A DNA stretch of 64,000 nt from Actinoplanes sichuanensis (lineage in GTDB: Bacteria; Actinomycetota; Actinomycetes; Mycobacteriales; Micromonosporaceae). Below the pieces are notes generated by a model that did no database searches, had not been told where the DNA came from, and saw only the letters and a program-made list of their open reading frames with translations. Below are positions 16,778 through 25,068 of the stretch, one piece after another. Position numbers and translations under genes: made by a program. Within the stretch, counting starts at the first letter, position 1. Each line of letters begins with the position of its first letter. The DNA is taken from assembly GCF_033097365.1 (NCBI RefSeq), contig NZ_AP028461.1, forward strand, positions 8,370,001 through 8,434,000, given 5' to 3'.

Positions 16778-18146
16778 TCCCGGCCGCGGTCCAGCGGGGC
16801 CCGAAGGCGGCCAGCCGCTCCCGGAACGACTGCCAGTCCCGGCCGTCCCGCGGTGACCAGGCCACTTCGGCGACCGCGGGCAACCGCGGGAAGGTGAGAT
16901 AGCGCACATCGTCGACGCTGCGCAGGGTCTCCGACCAGAGCGGCGCCTCGACCCCGAGGATGGCCTCCTCGCCGACACCGGGCAGGCGTTCGGCCGGGTC
17001 CCAGTCGTAGGCGCGTTCGACGCTCAGGTGGCCGGCCCAGTCGAGTCCGAGCGCGGTGCCGGCGTCGTACTTCATGTCGAGGTAGGTGCGGTCGGCCGGG
17101 GAGACGATCACCCGACGGCCACCGGCGACGGCCCGGGCCACGGCGTCGTCGGCGGCCTCGATCCGCCAGTACTGGACTACCGCGTCCTCGGGCAGGTCGA
17201 CGGCGGCGATCTCGTGCCAGCCGATCACGCTCTTGCCGAACCGGCCCGGGATCGGCAGCACCCGGTCGAGGAACGTGCGGTAGTCACCGGGCGGCGTGGA
17301 CAGGCACTCGTCGCCGCCGATGTGCAGGTACGGGCCCGGGGTGACGGCGGCGACGGTCTTGAGGACGGTCTCGACGAAGGCGTACGTCTCCTCCCGGCCC
17401 GCGACCAGCGAGGAGTATCCGACCTCGGCGTCGGTACGCGCGGCGACCGGCTGCCCGTCGGCGGTGAGTTCCGGGTAGGCGACGTGCACCGCGTTGACGT
17501 GGCCGGGCATGTCGATCTCGGGGACGATCGTGACGAACCGCTCGGCTGCATAGGTGACCACGTCGCCGTACTCGGCGAGGGTCAGAAATCCCGGCCCGGC
17601 CCCGTCGACGCCGGTGCCGGCTCCACCGCTGACCTCGGTGAGCCGGGGCCAGCCGGGGATCTCCAGGCGCCAGCCCTGGTCGTCGGTGAGGTGCAGGTGC
17701 AGGTGATTGATCTTGAACTGGACCAGCAGATCGACGTGCGCCTTGATCTCGGCGACGGTGAAGAAGTGCCGGGCCAGGTCGAGCATCGCACCGCGGTAGG
17801 CGTAGCGCGGGTGGTCCTCGATGACACCGCCGGGCAACTCCGGGCCGAGTTGGCGCAACGTCTGGACGCCCCAGAAGACGCCCTGTGGGGAGCCTCCGGT
17901 CAGGGTCACCCCGGCCGCGGTGATCTCCAGGCGGTACGCCTCGGCGGCGAGTGTGTCGTCCAACGCGAGAGTGATCGCGCCGTCGGCGGCCAGGGGTAGG
18001 TCCAGGTGCGCGGCGACGCCTTCCAGAACGGGCGGGGCGCTCACCGCCGTACCCCCGGGGATGATCGTGAACGATGCGGCCGGGACCGGCCGCACCGAAG
18101 CCGGTCGAGGGATAACATCGCCGAGTCGCTGCGTCCGATCGCTCAC
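16740..18146 (-). CDS. Glycoside hydrolase family 20 beta-N-acetylhexosaminidase
   Basis: The 468-residue protein has the GH20 N-terminal domain (about 20-115) and a TIM barrel starting YRGAMLDLARHFF. The catalytic Asp-Glu pair is in HIGGDECL (about residues 278-279), and the substrate-assisted mechanism uses the N-acetyl group. The motif HLHLTDDQGWRLEI is also typical. There is no signal peptide, so it probably releases GlcNAc from chitin-derived or peptidoglycan-derived fragments in the cytosol. The GTG start lies seven bases after a TACAAT -10 box, compatible with a leaderless transcript. Its 3' end overlaps the P450 gene by 38 bp. Confidence 0.92.
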   Translation of the reverse strand: MSDRTQRLGDVIPRPASVRPVPAASFTIIPGGTAVSAPPVLEGVAAHLDLPLAADGAITLALDDTLAAEAYRLEITAAGVTLTGGSPQGVFWGVQTLRQLGPELPGGVIEDHPRYAYRGAMLDLARHFFTVAEIKAHVDLLVQFKINHLHLHLTDDQGWRLEIPGWPRLTEVSGGAGTGVDGAGPGFLTLAEYGDVVTYAAERFVTIVPEIDMPGHVNAVHVAYPELTADGQPVAARTDAEVGYSSLVAGREETYAFVETVLKTVAAVTPGPYLHIGGDECLSTPPGDYRTFLDRVLPIPGRFGKSVIGWHEIAAVDLPEDAVVQYWRIEAADDAVARAVAGGRRVIVSPADRTYLDMKYDAGTALGLDWAGHLSVERAYDWDPAERLPGVGEEAILGVEAPLWSETLRSVDDVRYLTFPRLPAVAEVAWSPRDGRDWQSFRERLAAFGPRWTAAGISFHRSPEIDWH

Positions 18147-18153
18147 TCTGAAG

Positions 18154-18159
18154 ATTGTA
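18154..18159 (-). promoter_or_regulatory. -10 box for the GH20 gene
   Basis: On the minus strand TACAAT is followed by seven bases and then the GTG start codon. This spacing puts the transcription start at or next to the start codon. No clear -35 was found. Confidence 0.5.
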
Positions 18160-18171
18160 AACAGTTAGGCT

Positions 18172-18735
18172 ATGACGACCATCACACGTCTCGCCCGCGC
18201 GGGTGACGAAGAGGTCCTGCACGACCTGGCCGCACGGACATTCGGCCTGGCCTGTCCACCCGGGACCGCCCAGGCCGACATCGACGCGTTCATCGCGAAG
18301 AACCTGTCGGTCGCCGGCTTTCGCGGCTACCTCGCCGACCCGGCCCGCATCCTGGTGATCGTCTCCGTCGACGAGGCGCCGACCGGCTATTCGATGCTGG
18401 TCAGCGGCCCGATCGCCGATTCGGACGTGGCCGCCGTGGTCGACCAGGCCACCAGCATCGAGCTGAGCAAGTTCTATCTGGCGCCGGAACGGCACGGCAG
18501 CGGGGCGGCCGGCGCGCTGATGACCGCGACCCTCGACGCCGCCGCCGGGACCGGGGCCCAGACCTGCTGGCTCGGCGTCAACCAGCGCAACGCGCGGGCC
18601 GCGCGGTTCTACGCCAAGCACGGCTTCGAGATCGTCGGGGTGAAACGGTTCCTGGTCGGCTCCGAGTGGCACGACGACCACATCCGGCAGCGCGGCCTAT
18701 CCTCGGCGAATGGCAGTGGTGCGGGCGGCTCGTGA
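18172..18735 (+). CDS. GNAT-family N-acetyltransferase
   Basis: The 187-residue protein has the GNAT fold: acceptor-side strands ILVIVSVDEAPTGYSMLV, then the acetyl-CoA pyrophosphate loop RHGSGAAGALM, and the C-terminal NARAARFYAKHGFEIVG block that forms the last helix and strand. The acetyl acceptor is unknown. Its end overlaps the next GNAT gene by 26 bp. It is divergent from the GH20 gene with only 25 bp between start codons. Confidence 0.9.
   Translation: MTTITRLARAGDEEVLHDLAARTFGLACPPGTAQADIDAFIAKNLSVAGFRGYLADPARILVIVSVDEAPTGYSMLVSGPIADSDVAAVVDQATSIELSKFYLAPERHGSGAAGALMTATLDAAAGTGAQTCWLGVNQRNARAARFYAKHGFEIVGVKRFLVGSEWHDDHIRQRGLSSANGSGAGGS
18698..18703 (+). promoter_or_regulatory. -10 box for the second GNAT gene
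   Basis: TATCCT lies inside the end of the first GNAT gene, followed by exactly six bases and the ATG at 18710, which fits a leaderless transcript starting on the A of the start codon. Confidence 0.5.
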
Positions 18736-19216
18736 CGAGGACGCGGCGGCGATCGTCGACATCTGTGCACGAGGCTATCGGCGGACCTATCCGGCCCTGC
18801 TGAGCAGCGAGTTCATCGAGCGGATGATCGCCGAGTTCTACCACCTGGAGCGAGTGTCCAAAGAGGTGCCCGCCGCGCTGCCGGGCTGGCTGGGCTATCA
18901 GGTCGTCGAGGAGGACGGGCGGGTCCTGGGCGCGGCCGGCGGCGGCCTCACCGCACCCGGCACCGGTGAGCTGTTCGTGCTCTACCTCGACCCGGACGAG
19001 CGCGGCCGCGGGCTGGGCACCCTGCTGCTGGACCGGATCACCGGGCAGTTGCGCGAGTTGGGCGCCACCGAGATGTGGGTGGCCGCGCTGGACGGCAACG
19101 AGCTGGGCATCCCGTTCTACGAGGCGCGCGGTTTCCAAAAGGTCGAGAGGCGCCGCACCTACGGCTCCTCCGAGGCCGACAACGCCTGGTCCTGGCGTTT
19201 CTACCGGCCGATCTGA
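18710..19216 (+). CDS. GNAT-family N-acetyltransferase
   Basis: This 168-residue acetyltransferase shows the acetyl-CoA loop DERGRGLGTLLLDRI and the typical end block GIPFYEARGFQKV. It is a different GNAT subfamily from its neighbour, with the N-terminal pattern VRAARDEDAAAIVDICARG found in many stand-alone GNATs. The gene overlaps the end of the preceding acetyltransferase by 26 bp, and a -10-like box within that gene could give it independent expression. Substrate unknown. Confidence 0.9.
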   Translation: MAVVRAARDEDAAAIVDICARGYRRTYPALLSSEFIERMIAEFYHLERVSKEVPAALPGWLGYQVVEEDGRVLGAAGGGLTAPGTGELFVLYLDPDERGRGLGTLLLDRITGQLRELGATEMWVAALDGNELGIPFYEARGFQKVERRRTYGSSEADNAWSWRFYRPI

Positions 19217-19281
19217 GCTCTCGTGAACCGGATCGGCCGGTTCGGGCATCAACGGGTGTGAACGACCTACGCTCGCATCCG

Positions 19282-19887
19282 ATGCACCTCGCCGACGATG
19301 TGCTGATCCGGGAATCGATGCGGGAGCCGGAACAGTTCGCGCCGCTTTTCGACCGGCACGCGGTGGCGATCCATCGCTACCTGGCCCGCCGGATCGGGAC
19401 GCCCGCGGACGACCTGCTCGCCGAGACGTTCCTGATCGCCTTCCGCAGACGCGCCGCCTACCAGCCGCAGGGGCTGGAGGTACGCCCCTGGCTGTTCGGC
19501 ATCGCCACCAACGTCCTGCACCGGCACGTCCGGCAGGAGGAACGGCGGTACCGGGCACTGGCCCGGGTCGCGCGGGAACAGGCCGCCCCGCACGACGACG
19601 ACCGGGCCGACGACCGGGTGGATGCCGCGGCCCTCCGTGGCGACCTGGCCGCGGCGCTGGCGAAACTCAAGCCGGGCGACCGCGACGCGCTGCTGCTTCT
19701 GGCCTATGCCCAGCTCTCGTACGCCGAGATCGCCGCGACCCTGGACATCCCGGTGGGCACGGTCCGCTCCCGCATCAACCGGGCCCGCAAGGTGACCCGT
19801 GCCGCCCTGGAACCCGCGATCACGCTCGACCCGTCCGCCGCGCCCGGCCCGCATGCCGTGCCCGACCACCCGGAGGTGGGGAGATGA
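19282..19887 (+). CDS. ECF-type RNA polymerase sigma factor
   Basis: Residues about 15-75 form region 2 (FDRHAVAIHRYLARRI, then AETFLIAFRRR and RPWLFGIATNVL) and residues about 125-175 region 4 (DRDALLLLAYAQLSYAEIAATL, GTVRSRINRARK). The first codon is taken as ATG 19282; a TACGCT hexamer eight bases upstream could serve as -10 for a near-leaderless mRNA, which argues against the in-frame GTG at 19258. The stop codon overlaps the next gene's start (ATGA), a common sign of a sigma factor coupled to its regulator. Confidence 0.9.
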   Translation: MHLADDVLIRESMREPEQFAPLFDRHAVAIHRYLARRIGTPADDLLAETFLIAFRRRAAYQPQGLEVRPWLFGIATNVLHRHVRQEERRYRALARVAREQAAPHDDDRADDRVDAAALRGDLAAALAKLKPGDRDALLLLAYAQLSYAEIAATLDIPVGTVRSRINRARKVTRAALEPAITLDPSAAPGPHAVPDHPEVGR

Positions 19888-20933
19888 ACGACCTGGAACT
19901 GCTCGACAGGTACGGCCCGGACGCCCCGGCCGCCTCGGACGCGGTGCTGGCCGCGGCCCGGGCCCGGCTGCTCGCCGCGATGGACCCCACCGCACCGGCC
20001 CCGCGCCGGCGACCGGCCCTGTTCGGCCGCGGCCCGATACTGGCCGGACTCGGCCTGGCCGCCGCGGTCGCCGTCGCCGTCGTGGCGGTCCCCCGCCCGG
20101 ACGCCCGGCCCGGCGCCCGCCCCGACACCCGCCCGGATGTGGCGGTCACCGACGCCCCGACCGTCGCGCCCAGCGGGTCACCCGCCGGTGTCCCCTCCAC
20201 CGCGAGGGGGATCCGTCTGGTGGCGGCCACCGCGCCCGGTTTCCCCTACACGATCCCCGGCCTGGGTGACGCGCGGTTCACCGCCGACCCGGGCGGCCCG
20301 ATCATCGCGATCTATCTGGCCGACGACTACAGCGACGTCTATCTCAGCCGCGCCACCGAGGCCGACTCCGTTCCCGGGTCCGGCGCCGAGTCGACCGACG
20401 TCGAGATCAACGGACGTCCCGGTCGCCTGCTGCCGTTCCAGGGCACCTCGGACAACGGCAAGCCCCCGCTCACACTGGTCTGGGAGCACCGCGACGGGGT
20501 GTGGCTGCGGCTGACCGGCCAGGGGCGGTACGGCACCCCGGAAGCCGTCCTCAAGCTGGCCGGGAAGGTCCGGGACAAGCCGCAGCGGCTGCGTTTCGAG
20601 GTGACCGTCGGCCTGATCCCGGACGGCTGGGAGCTGGCCGCCTTCAAGGACGAGAGCATCCTGATGTATCGCGATCCGGCCCACCCGGAGGTCGACTTCC
20701 AGGTGCAGTGGACGCCGAAGTCACAGCCGCTCTTCCGGGCCGCCGAGGTCGACGGCCTGGAGAAGGCCTCGAAGGTCACCGTGCAGGGCCGCCCGGCCGA
20801 CCTGTTCCAGTGCCGGGAGTTCTGGATGGCACAGGTGCGGCTGGCCGACCGTTCGATCGTCCGGGTGATCACCCCGCGCACCTTCACCCCGGACCAGGTC
20901 CTGCAACTGACGGCGTCGGTGCGCCGTGGCTGA
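19884..20933 (+). CDS. Membrane protein, putative anti-sigma partner of the adjacent sigma factor
   Basis: The 349-residue protein has a short cytosolic N-terminus (MNDLELLDRYGPDAPAAS...), one membrane helix (about 52-73) and a large extracytoplasmic domain of about 240 residues preceded by a Pro/Arg/Asp spacer. This matches the layout of actinobacterial proteins encoded directly behind ECF sigma factors. No zinc-binding anti-sigma motif is visible, so the assignment rests on the 4-bp overlap and topology. The extracellular part has no recognised domain; it includes WEHRDGVWLRLTGQG. Confidence 0.75.
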   Translation: MNDLELLDRYGPDAPAASDAVLAAARARLLAAMDPTAPAPRRRPALFGRGPILAGLGLAAAVAVAVVAVPRPDARPGARPDTRPDVAVTDAPTVAPSGSPAGVPSTARGIRLVAATAPGFPYTIPGLGDARFTADPGGPIIAIYLADDYSDVYLSRATEADSVPGSGAESTDVEINGRPGRLLPFQGTSDNGKPPLTLVWEHRDGVWLRLTGQGRYGTPEAVLKLAGKVRDKPQRLRFEVTVGLIPDGWELAAFKDESILMYRDPAHPEVDFQVQWTPKSQPLFRAAEVDGLEKASKVTVQGRPADLFQCREFWMAQVRLADRSIVRVITPRTFTPDQVLQLTASVRRG

Positions 20934-20974
20934 GGTGATTTTTATATAAGCCCGCACTTAAACGTGACAGAAAT

Positions 20975-20997
20975 TTGTCGTACCCCGTCAGTAGGTT
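20975..20997 (+). promoter_or_regulatory. RecA-NDp/PafBC-like promoter element
   Basis: TTGTCGTAC, eight bases, then TAGGTT matches the LexA-independent DNA-damage promoter pattern of actinobacteria (TTGTC-rGtG-N8-TANNNT) in spacing and in both ends. It lies in an AT-rich patch between two convergent genes and points at the hairpin starting nine bases further on. Confidence 0.4.
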
Positions 20998-21005
20998 CTT
21001 CCTTG

Positions 21006-21034
21006 CGGACCGGCGCCACGGGGGCGCCGGTCCG
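21006..21034. terminator. Hairpin between convergent genes
   Basis: A perfect 12-bp stem CGGACCGGCGCC (21006-21017) / GGCGCCGGTCCG (21023-21034) with a 5-base loop sits between the putative anti-sigma gene and the WYL gene, both of which end here. No T-run follows on either strand, so a bidirectional stem-only terminator is likely. Confidence 0.55.
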
Positions 21035-21054
21035 TCCAAAGAGGTCGGCAGAGA

Positions 21055-22008
21055 TCATGCCGCGTGCCGGATCAGGTTCTCGCCCGCGCGCCGGGCCCGA
21101 TCGCGCAGCTCGTCGGGTGACTCCACGACGAAGGGCGCGGCCAGCACCCCGAGCACCATCACCGGCCAACCCAGGTCGTCGACGTTCATCCGCAGCCGGC
21201 AGCCGCCCTCCGGCAGCTCCTCGACCCCGCCCCAGTTGCCGACGAAACCGCGGACCGTCGCGGCGTCGGCCTGGATCACCACCGACACCTCGTAGCGGTT
21301 CGGGATGGTGCGCATCCGCGAGCGCAGCCACTCGACCGGATCACCGCCGGGCAGCTCCCGCGGGCGGAACCGGGCACCCGTCGGCTCCGGGCCGGACAGC
21401 CGGTCCACCCGGAAACTGCGCCAGTCGCCGCGCTCCAGGTCCCAGGCCACCAGATACCAACGGCGGCCCAGCGAGACCAGCCGGTGCGGCTCCACGTGCC
21501 GGCGCGCGGCCTCGCCCTCCCGCGGTGCGTAGTCGAACCGCAGCCGCTCCTCGCCCCGGCAGGCCATCGCGAGGGTGGTCAGGGTGAGCGCGTCGAGGAC
21601 CGGGCCGCCGCCGAACACGCCGGGGGCGGTGACCGCCTGAAGCGCGTCGATCCGCCGCCGCAACCGGGGCGGGAGCAGCTGGATCACCTTGGCGAGCGCC
21701 CGCACCGAGGTCTCCTCGAACCCGGCGACCGCGCCCGCCGCGGCGCTGCGCAGACCGACCGCGATGGCCACCGCCTCCTCGTCGTCGAGCAGCAACGGCG
21801 GCATCGCCGCGCCGGCCTGCAGCTGATAACCACCCGCTACGCCGCGCGCGGCGTCGACCGGGTAGCCCAGCTCGCGGAGCCGGTCCACGTCACGCCGCAG
21901 CGTCCGGGCGCTGACCTCGAGACGGTCGGCGAGTTCGGAGCCCGGCCAGTAGCGGTGGGTCTGGAGCAGCGACAGCAGTCGCAGCATCCGTGCACTCGTG
22001 TTCGCCAT
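21055..22008 (-). CDS. WYL-domain transcriptional regulator (YafY/DeoR type)
   Basis: The 317-residue protein starts with a winged helix-turn-helix, LLSLLQTHRYWPGSELADRL followed by VSARTLRRDVDRLRELGYPV, then a middle domain and the WYL domain (WYLVAWDLERG) with a C-terminal WCX extension. WYL regulators sense small ligands or nucleic acids. It is divergent from the ABC exporter with about 60 bp between start codons, so the simplest reading is that it controls the exporter and itself. The intergenic segment has a TGCGG...CCGCA inverted repeat that could be an operator. Confidence 0.92.
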   Translation of the reverse strand: MANTSARMLRLLSLLQTHRYWPGSELADRLEVSARTLRRDVDRLRELGYPVDAARGVAGGYQLQAGAAMPPLLLDDEEAVAIAVGLRSAAAGAVAGFEETSVRALAKVIQLLPPRLRRRIDALQAVTAPGVFGGGPVLDALTLTTLAMACRGEERLRFDYAPREGEAARRHVEPHRLVSLGRRWYLVAWDLERGDWRSFRVDRLSGPEPTGARFRPRELPGGDPVEWLRSRMRTIPNRYEVSVVIQADAATVRGFVGNWGGVEELPEGGCRLRMNVDDLGWPVMVLGVLAAPFVVESPDELRDRARRAGENLIRHAA

Positions 22009-22057
22009 GGCACCAGACTCTCTCCCATTGCGGTCAGAAAGTGGCCGCAGTGAATCC

Positions 22058-22063
22058 TAACGT
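22058..22063 (+). promoter_or_regulatory. -10 box for the ABC exporter
   Basis: TAACGT followed by six bases and the ATG at 22070. The spacing puts the transcription start on the A of the start codon, a leaderless arrangement; no Shine-Dalgarno is present. Confidence 0.55.
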
Positions 22064-22069
22064 CGAAGC

Positions 22070-22981
22070 ATGATTGAGACGCGAGAGCTGACGAAGCGGT
22101 TCAAGGACGTCCGCGCCGTCGACGGCATCGATCTGACGGTGGCCCGGGGCGAACTGGTGGCGCTGCTCGGGCCGAACGGCGCCGGCAAGTCGACCACCCT
22201 GCGGATGCTCACCACCCTCATCCCACCGACCAGCGGCAGCGCCCGGGTGGCCGGTTTCGACGTGACCCGGCAGCAGCGGGAGGTCCGACTCCGGATCGGC
22301 TACATCGGACAGGGCAACGGCGCCGGGCACAGCCAGCGCGGCCGGGACGAGCTGATCAGCCAGGGTCGGGCGTACGGCATGACGGTCCCGGCCGCCCGCA
22401 GACGCGCCGACGAGCTGATCGACTCGCTCGGGCTCGGCGAGGTCGCGGACCGTACCGTCTCCACGCTCTCCGGCGGCCAGCGCCGTCGCCTGGACATCGC
22501 CATGGGTCTGATCCACGCACCCGAACTGCTCTTCCTCGACGAGCCGTCGACCGGGCTCGATCCGCAGAACCGGGCCAACCTCCAGGAGCACATCCTGCGG
22601 CTGCGGGCCGAGCACGGCACCACGATCGTGCTGACCACGCATTACCTGGACGAGGCCGACTCGATGGCCGAGCGGGTGGTGGTCATCGACCACGGGCGGA
22701 TCATCGCCGACGACACCCCACAGCAGCTCAAGGCCAAACACGTCGGTGATCGGGTGATCCTGGGTTTCGACTCGGCCGACCAGGCCGCTCTCGTACCGGG
22801 CGGGACGCCGGACGGCGCCCTGGTCCGGATCACCACCGAGGACGGGCCCCGGCTCGCCGCCGAACTGGCCTCCTTCCACCCGATCTCGATCGAGGTCATC
22901 CGCCCGACCCTGGACGACGTCTTCCTCACCCTGACCGGGCGCAGTCTGCGCGAAGAAGCGAACACCCTCGTAGGAGCCTGA
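22070..22981 (+). CDS. ABC transporter ATP-binding protein, DrrA type
   Basis: The 303-residue ATPase shows Walker A GPNGAGKST, the ABC signature LSGGQRRRLD, Walker B LLFLDEPSTGLD and an H-loop TTHYLDEAD. The C-terminal ending with PTLDDVFLTLTGRSLRE is characteristic of the daunorubicin/drug-resistance (DrrA) subfamily that drives ABC-2 exporters. It is followed two bases later by the permease gene. Export of an amphipathic drug or lipid is the likely role; the substrate is unknown. Confidence 0.93.
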   Translation: MIETRELTKRFKDVRAVDGIDLTVARGELVALLGPNGAGKSTTLRMLTTLIPPTSGSARVAGFDVTRQQREVRLRIGYIGQGNGAGHSQRGRDELISQGRAYGMTVPAARRRADELIDSLGLGEVADRTVSTLSGGQRRRLDIAMGLIHAPELLFLDEPSTGLDPQNRANLQEHILRLRAEHGTTIVLTTHYLDEADSMAERVVVIDHGRIIADDTPQQLKAKHVGDRVILGFDSADQAALVPGGTPDGALVRITTEDGPRLAAELASFHPISIEVIRPTLDDVFLTLTGRSLREEANTLVGA

Positions 22982-22983
22982 TC

Positions 22984-23721
22984 ATGACCTCACTCGTCAC
23001 CGACACCCGGGTGGTCTTCAGCCGTGAGCTGCGGCCGGTGATCCGCGACCCGTTCTCCGTGATCTTCTCGATGGTCCAGCCGCTGTTCTTCCTCGGACTG
23101 TTCGCGCCACTGCTGCCGGGTGACGAGTCGCTGCAGTGGTTCGTACCCGGAATCATCGTGATGTCCTGCCTTTTCGGCTCCTCGATGACCGGTTCCAACC
23201 TGCTGTTCGAGATCCAGACCGGCTCACACGAGCGGATGCTGGTCACCCCCCTGCGCCGGCCCGCGCTGCTGATCGGCCGGGCGCTCAAGGAGATCGTCCC
23301 GATGCTGGCGCAGGCCGTCCTGATCGTGGCCGTCTGCCTCCCGTTCGGTTTCGAGCTGCACCTCGGCGGGGCGCTGCTCGGCGTGGCCGTCCTGACCGGG
23401 TTCTGCGTCGGGCTCGGCGCGCTGTCGTACACCCTGGCTCTGGCCTCGAAGAACAAGGAGTGGCTGTTCTGGACCGTGCAGCAGACGCTCCTGTTTCCGC
23501 TGCTCCTGCTGGCCGGGGTGCTGCTACCACTGGACAACGGGCCGGGCTGGCTGCAGGCGCTTTCGAAGATCAACCCGATGACGTACGTGGTGACCGCCGA
23601 ACGGGCACTGTTCAACGGTGACGTGTGGAACCGGGACACGCTGGCCGGACTGATCGCAGCGGTGCTGGTCGGCGCGCTGGGTCTGACCGTCGGCGTTCGG
23701 GCGATGCAGCGCTCCGACTGA
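22984..23721 (+). CDS. ABC-2 type permease, DrrB type
   Basis: The 245-residue protein has six predicted membrane segments and the ABC-2 features RELRPVIRDPFSVIFSMVQP near the N-terminus and KINPMTYVVTAERALFNG near the last helices. It forms the membrane half of the exporter with the preceding ATPase. The gene begins two bases after the ATPase stop, so translation is coupled. Confidence 0.92.
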   Translation: MTSLVTDTRVVFSRELRPVIRDPFSVIFSMVQPLFFLGLFAPLLPGDESLQWFVPGIIVMSCLFGSSMTGSNLLFEIQTGSHERMLVTPLRRPALLIGRALKEIVPMLAQAVLIVAVCLPFGFELHLGGALLGVAVLTGFCVGLGALSYTLALASKNKEWLFWTVQQTLLFPLLLLAGVLLPLDNGPGWLQALSKINPMTYVVTAERALFNGDVWNRDTLAGLIAAVLVGALGLTVGVRAMQRSD

Positions 23722-23832
23722 GACGGCTGACCTTTTCCGGTCGGCGCGCGCATACCGGCACCGGTGCCGGCCGGGCCTCGGCCCGCTACCTTGTCCCTCG
23801 CAGCTCATGGCGAGGTGGAAGGTGGCGGGCCG

Positions 23833-24924
23833 ATGCGACGCCGACTGATTTCCGGGGTGTTCCAGGAATTCCTGGGCACCATCACTCGGCGGCCCGACGG
23901 CGAGAAGGCCACACGTGCCGGCAATCCGGACGCCATCGTCGACTGCGCGGTCTACGCCGGCGGGCTGCGGCACGGCGGCGCGGCACAGGTCTCGTTCACC
24001 GACGCGGCCCGGCTCGCCCGGCGTCGGCGCGGCGCGTTCGTCTGGCTCGGCCTGCACGAGCCCGACCTGGCCACCATGCGCCCGGTCGCCGAGGTGTTCG
24101 GCCTGCACGACCTCCTCGTCGAGCAGGCCGTCGCGGGTGGTCACCGACCAGGTGTGCAGACGCTCGGCGAGGTGACCCGACTGGTGCTGCGGACCGCCCG
24201 CTACGTCGAGCACGACCGGCTGACCGCCACCTCCGAGGTGGTGGAGACCGGCGACGTGACGGTGCTGATCGGCCCCTGGTTCGCGATCACCGTGCGGCAC
24301 GGCCCGGTCGGTCCGCTCTGGGCGGTGCGCAACGAGCTGCAGAACCGACCCGAGGTGCTGCGCCAGGGTCCGTGGTCGGTGGCGTACGCGGTGGGCAGCC
24401 GGATGGTGGACAGCTACCTGGACGTGGCCGAGCACGTGGAGCGGGATCTGGAACGCATCGAGGAGGAGACCTTCGCCTCCGTCCGCACCTCCGAGTTCGC
24501 TCACATCTACCAGCTCAAACGGGAGATGGTGGAGTTCAAGCGGGCGGTGCTGCCGCTGTCCGAGCCGCTCTCCGTGCTGCTCAAGTCGGCGGAACTGCCG
24601 GCTGGGCTGCGGCCGTACCTGGAGGACGTGCGCGGCCGGCTGGCCCGGGCCGTGGACCGGGTCGGAAGTTTCGACGACCTGCTCAACTCGATCCTGCAGG
24701 CCCGGCTCGCGCAGGTGTCGGTCGATCAGAACCACGACATGCGCAAGATCGCCGCGTGGGCGGCCATCGCGGCGGTGCCGACCGTCATCGCCGGGATCTT
24801 CGGGATGAATTTCGAGGAGATGCCGGGACTGGATTCGCCGTACGGCTTCTACGTCTCGATCGCCGCGATGTCACTGATCGGCGGCGGCGTATATCACCGT
24901 CTGAAAAAGTCGGGCTGGCTGTAG
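23833..24924 (+). CDS. CorA-family divalent cation transporter
   Basis: A cytosolic N-terminal domain of about 295 residues is followed by two C-terminal membrane helices with the selectivity motif GMNFEEMPG between them, the CorA hallmark GMN. Start taken at ATG 23833 (MRRRLISGVFQEF) with GGTGG upstream; an in-frame start at 23764 would add 23 low-quality residues. CorA proteins take up magnesium or cobalt as pentamers. The gene is 110 bp behind the exporter and may be transcribed separately. Confidence 0.9.
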   Translation: MRRRLISGVFQEFLGTITRRPDGEKATRAGNPDAIVDCAVYAGGLRHGGAAQVSFTDAARLARRRRGAFVWLGLHEPDLATMRPVAEVFGLHDLLVEQAVAGGHRPGVQTLGEVTRLVLRTARYVEHDRLTATSEVVETGDVTVLIGPWFAITVRHGPVGPLWAVRNELQNRPEVLRQGPWSVAYAVGSRMVDSYLDVAEHVERDLERIEEETFASVRTSEFAHIYQLKREMVEFKRAVLPLSEPLSVLLKSAELPAGLRPYLEDVRGRLARAVDRVGSFDDLLNSILQARLAQVSVDQNHDMRKIAAWAAIAAVPTVIAGIFGMNFEEMPGLDSPYGFYVSIAAMSLIGGGVYHRLKKSGWL

Positions 24925-25023
24925 TCACTTAGAGTCACTGCGCCAAAGTCCACCGATTCGGTCGTTTTGCAGGCCAGACGGACGGCCGAACCCACGCGTA
25001 CCGCCCTACCAATGAACACGGCG

Positions 25024-25043
25024 AGTTACTAAGTTCCGTAACT
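25024..25043 (+). promoter_or_regulatory. Inverted repeat upstream of the flippase fusion gene
   Basis: AGTTAC (25024-25029), an eight-base spacer, and GTAACT (25038-25043) form a 6-bp inverted repeat 25 bases before the start codon, in an AT-richer patch. It is a candidate operator. Confidence 0.4.
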
Positions 25044-25068
25044 GAGTCGATCATTGGGGGGATTCAGC

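Noticed and set aside
15017..16978. 653-codon minus-strand frame across the M48 start and the P450
   Set aside because: Covers two clear genes with recognisable active sites and lacks motifs of its own.
20941..21000. Transposon end or attachment site in the AT-rich patch
   Set aside because: No repeat partner, integrase or tRNA nearby; better explained as a promoter-like element.
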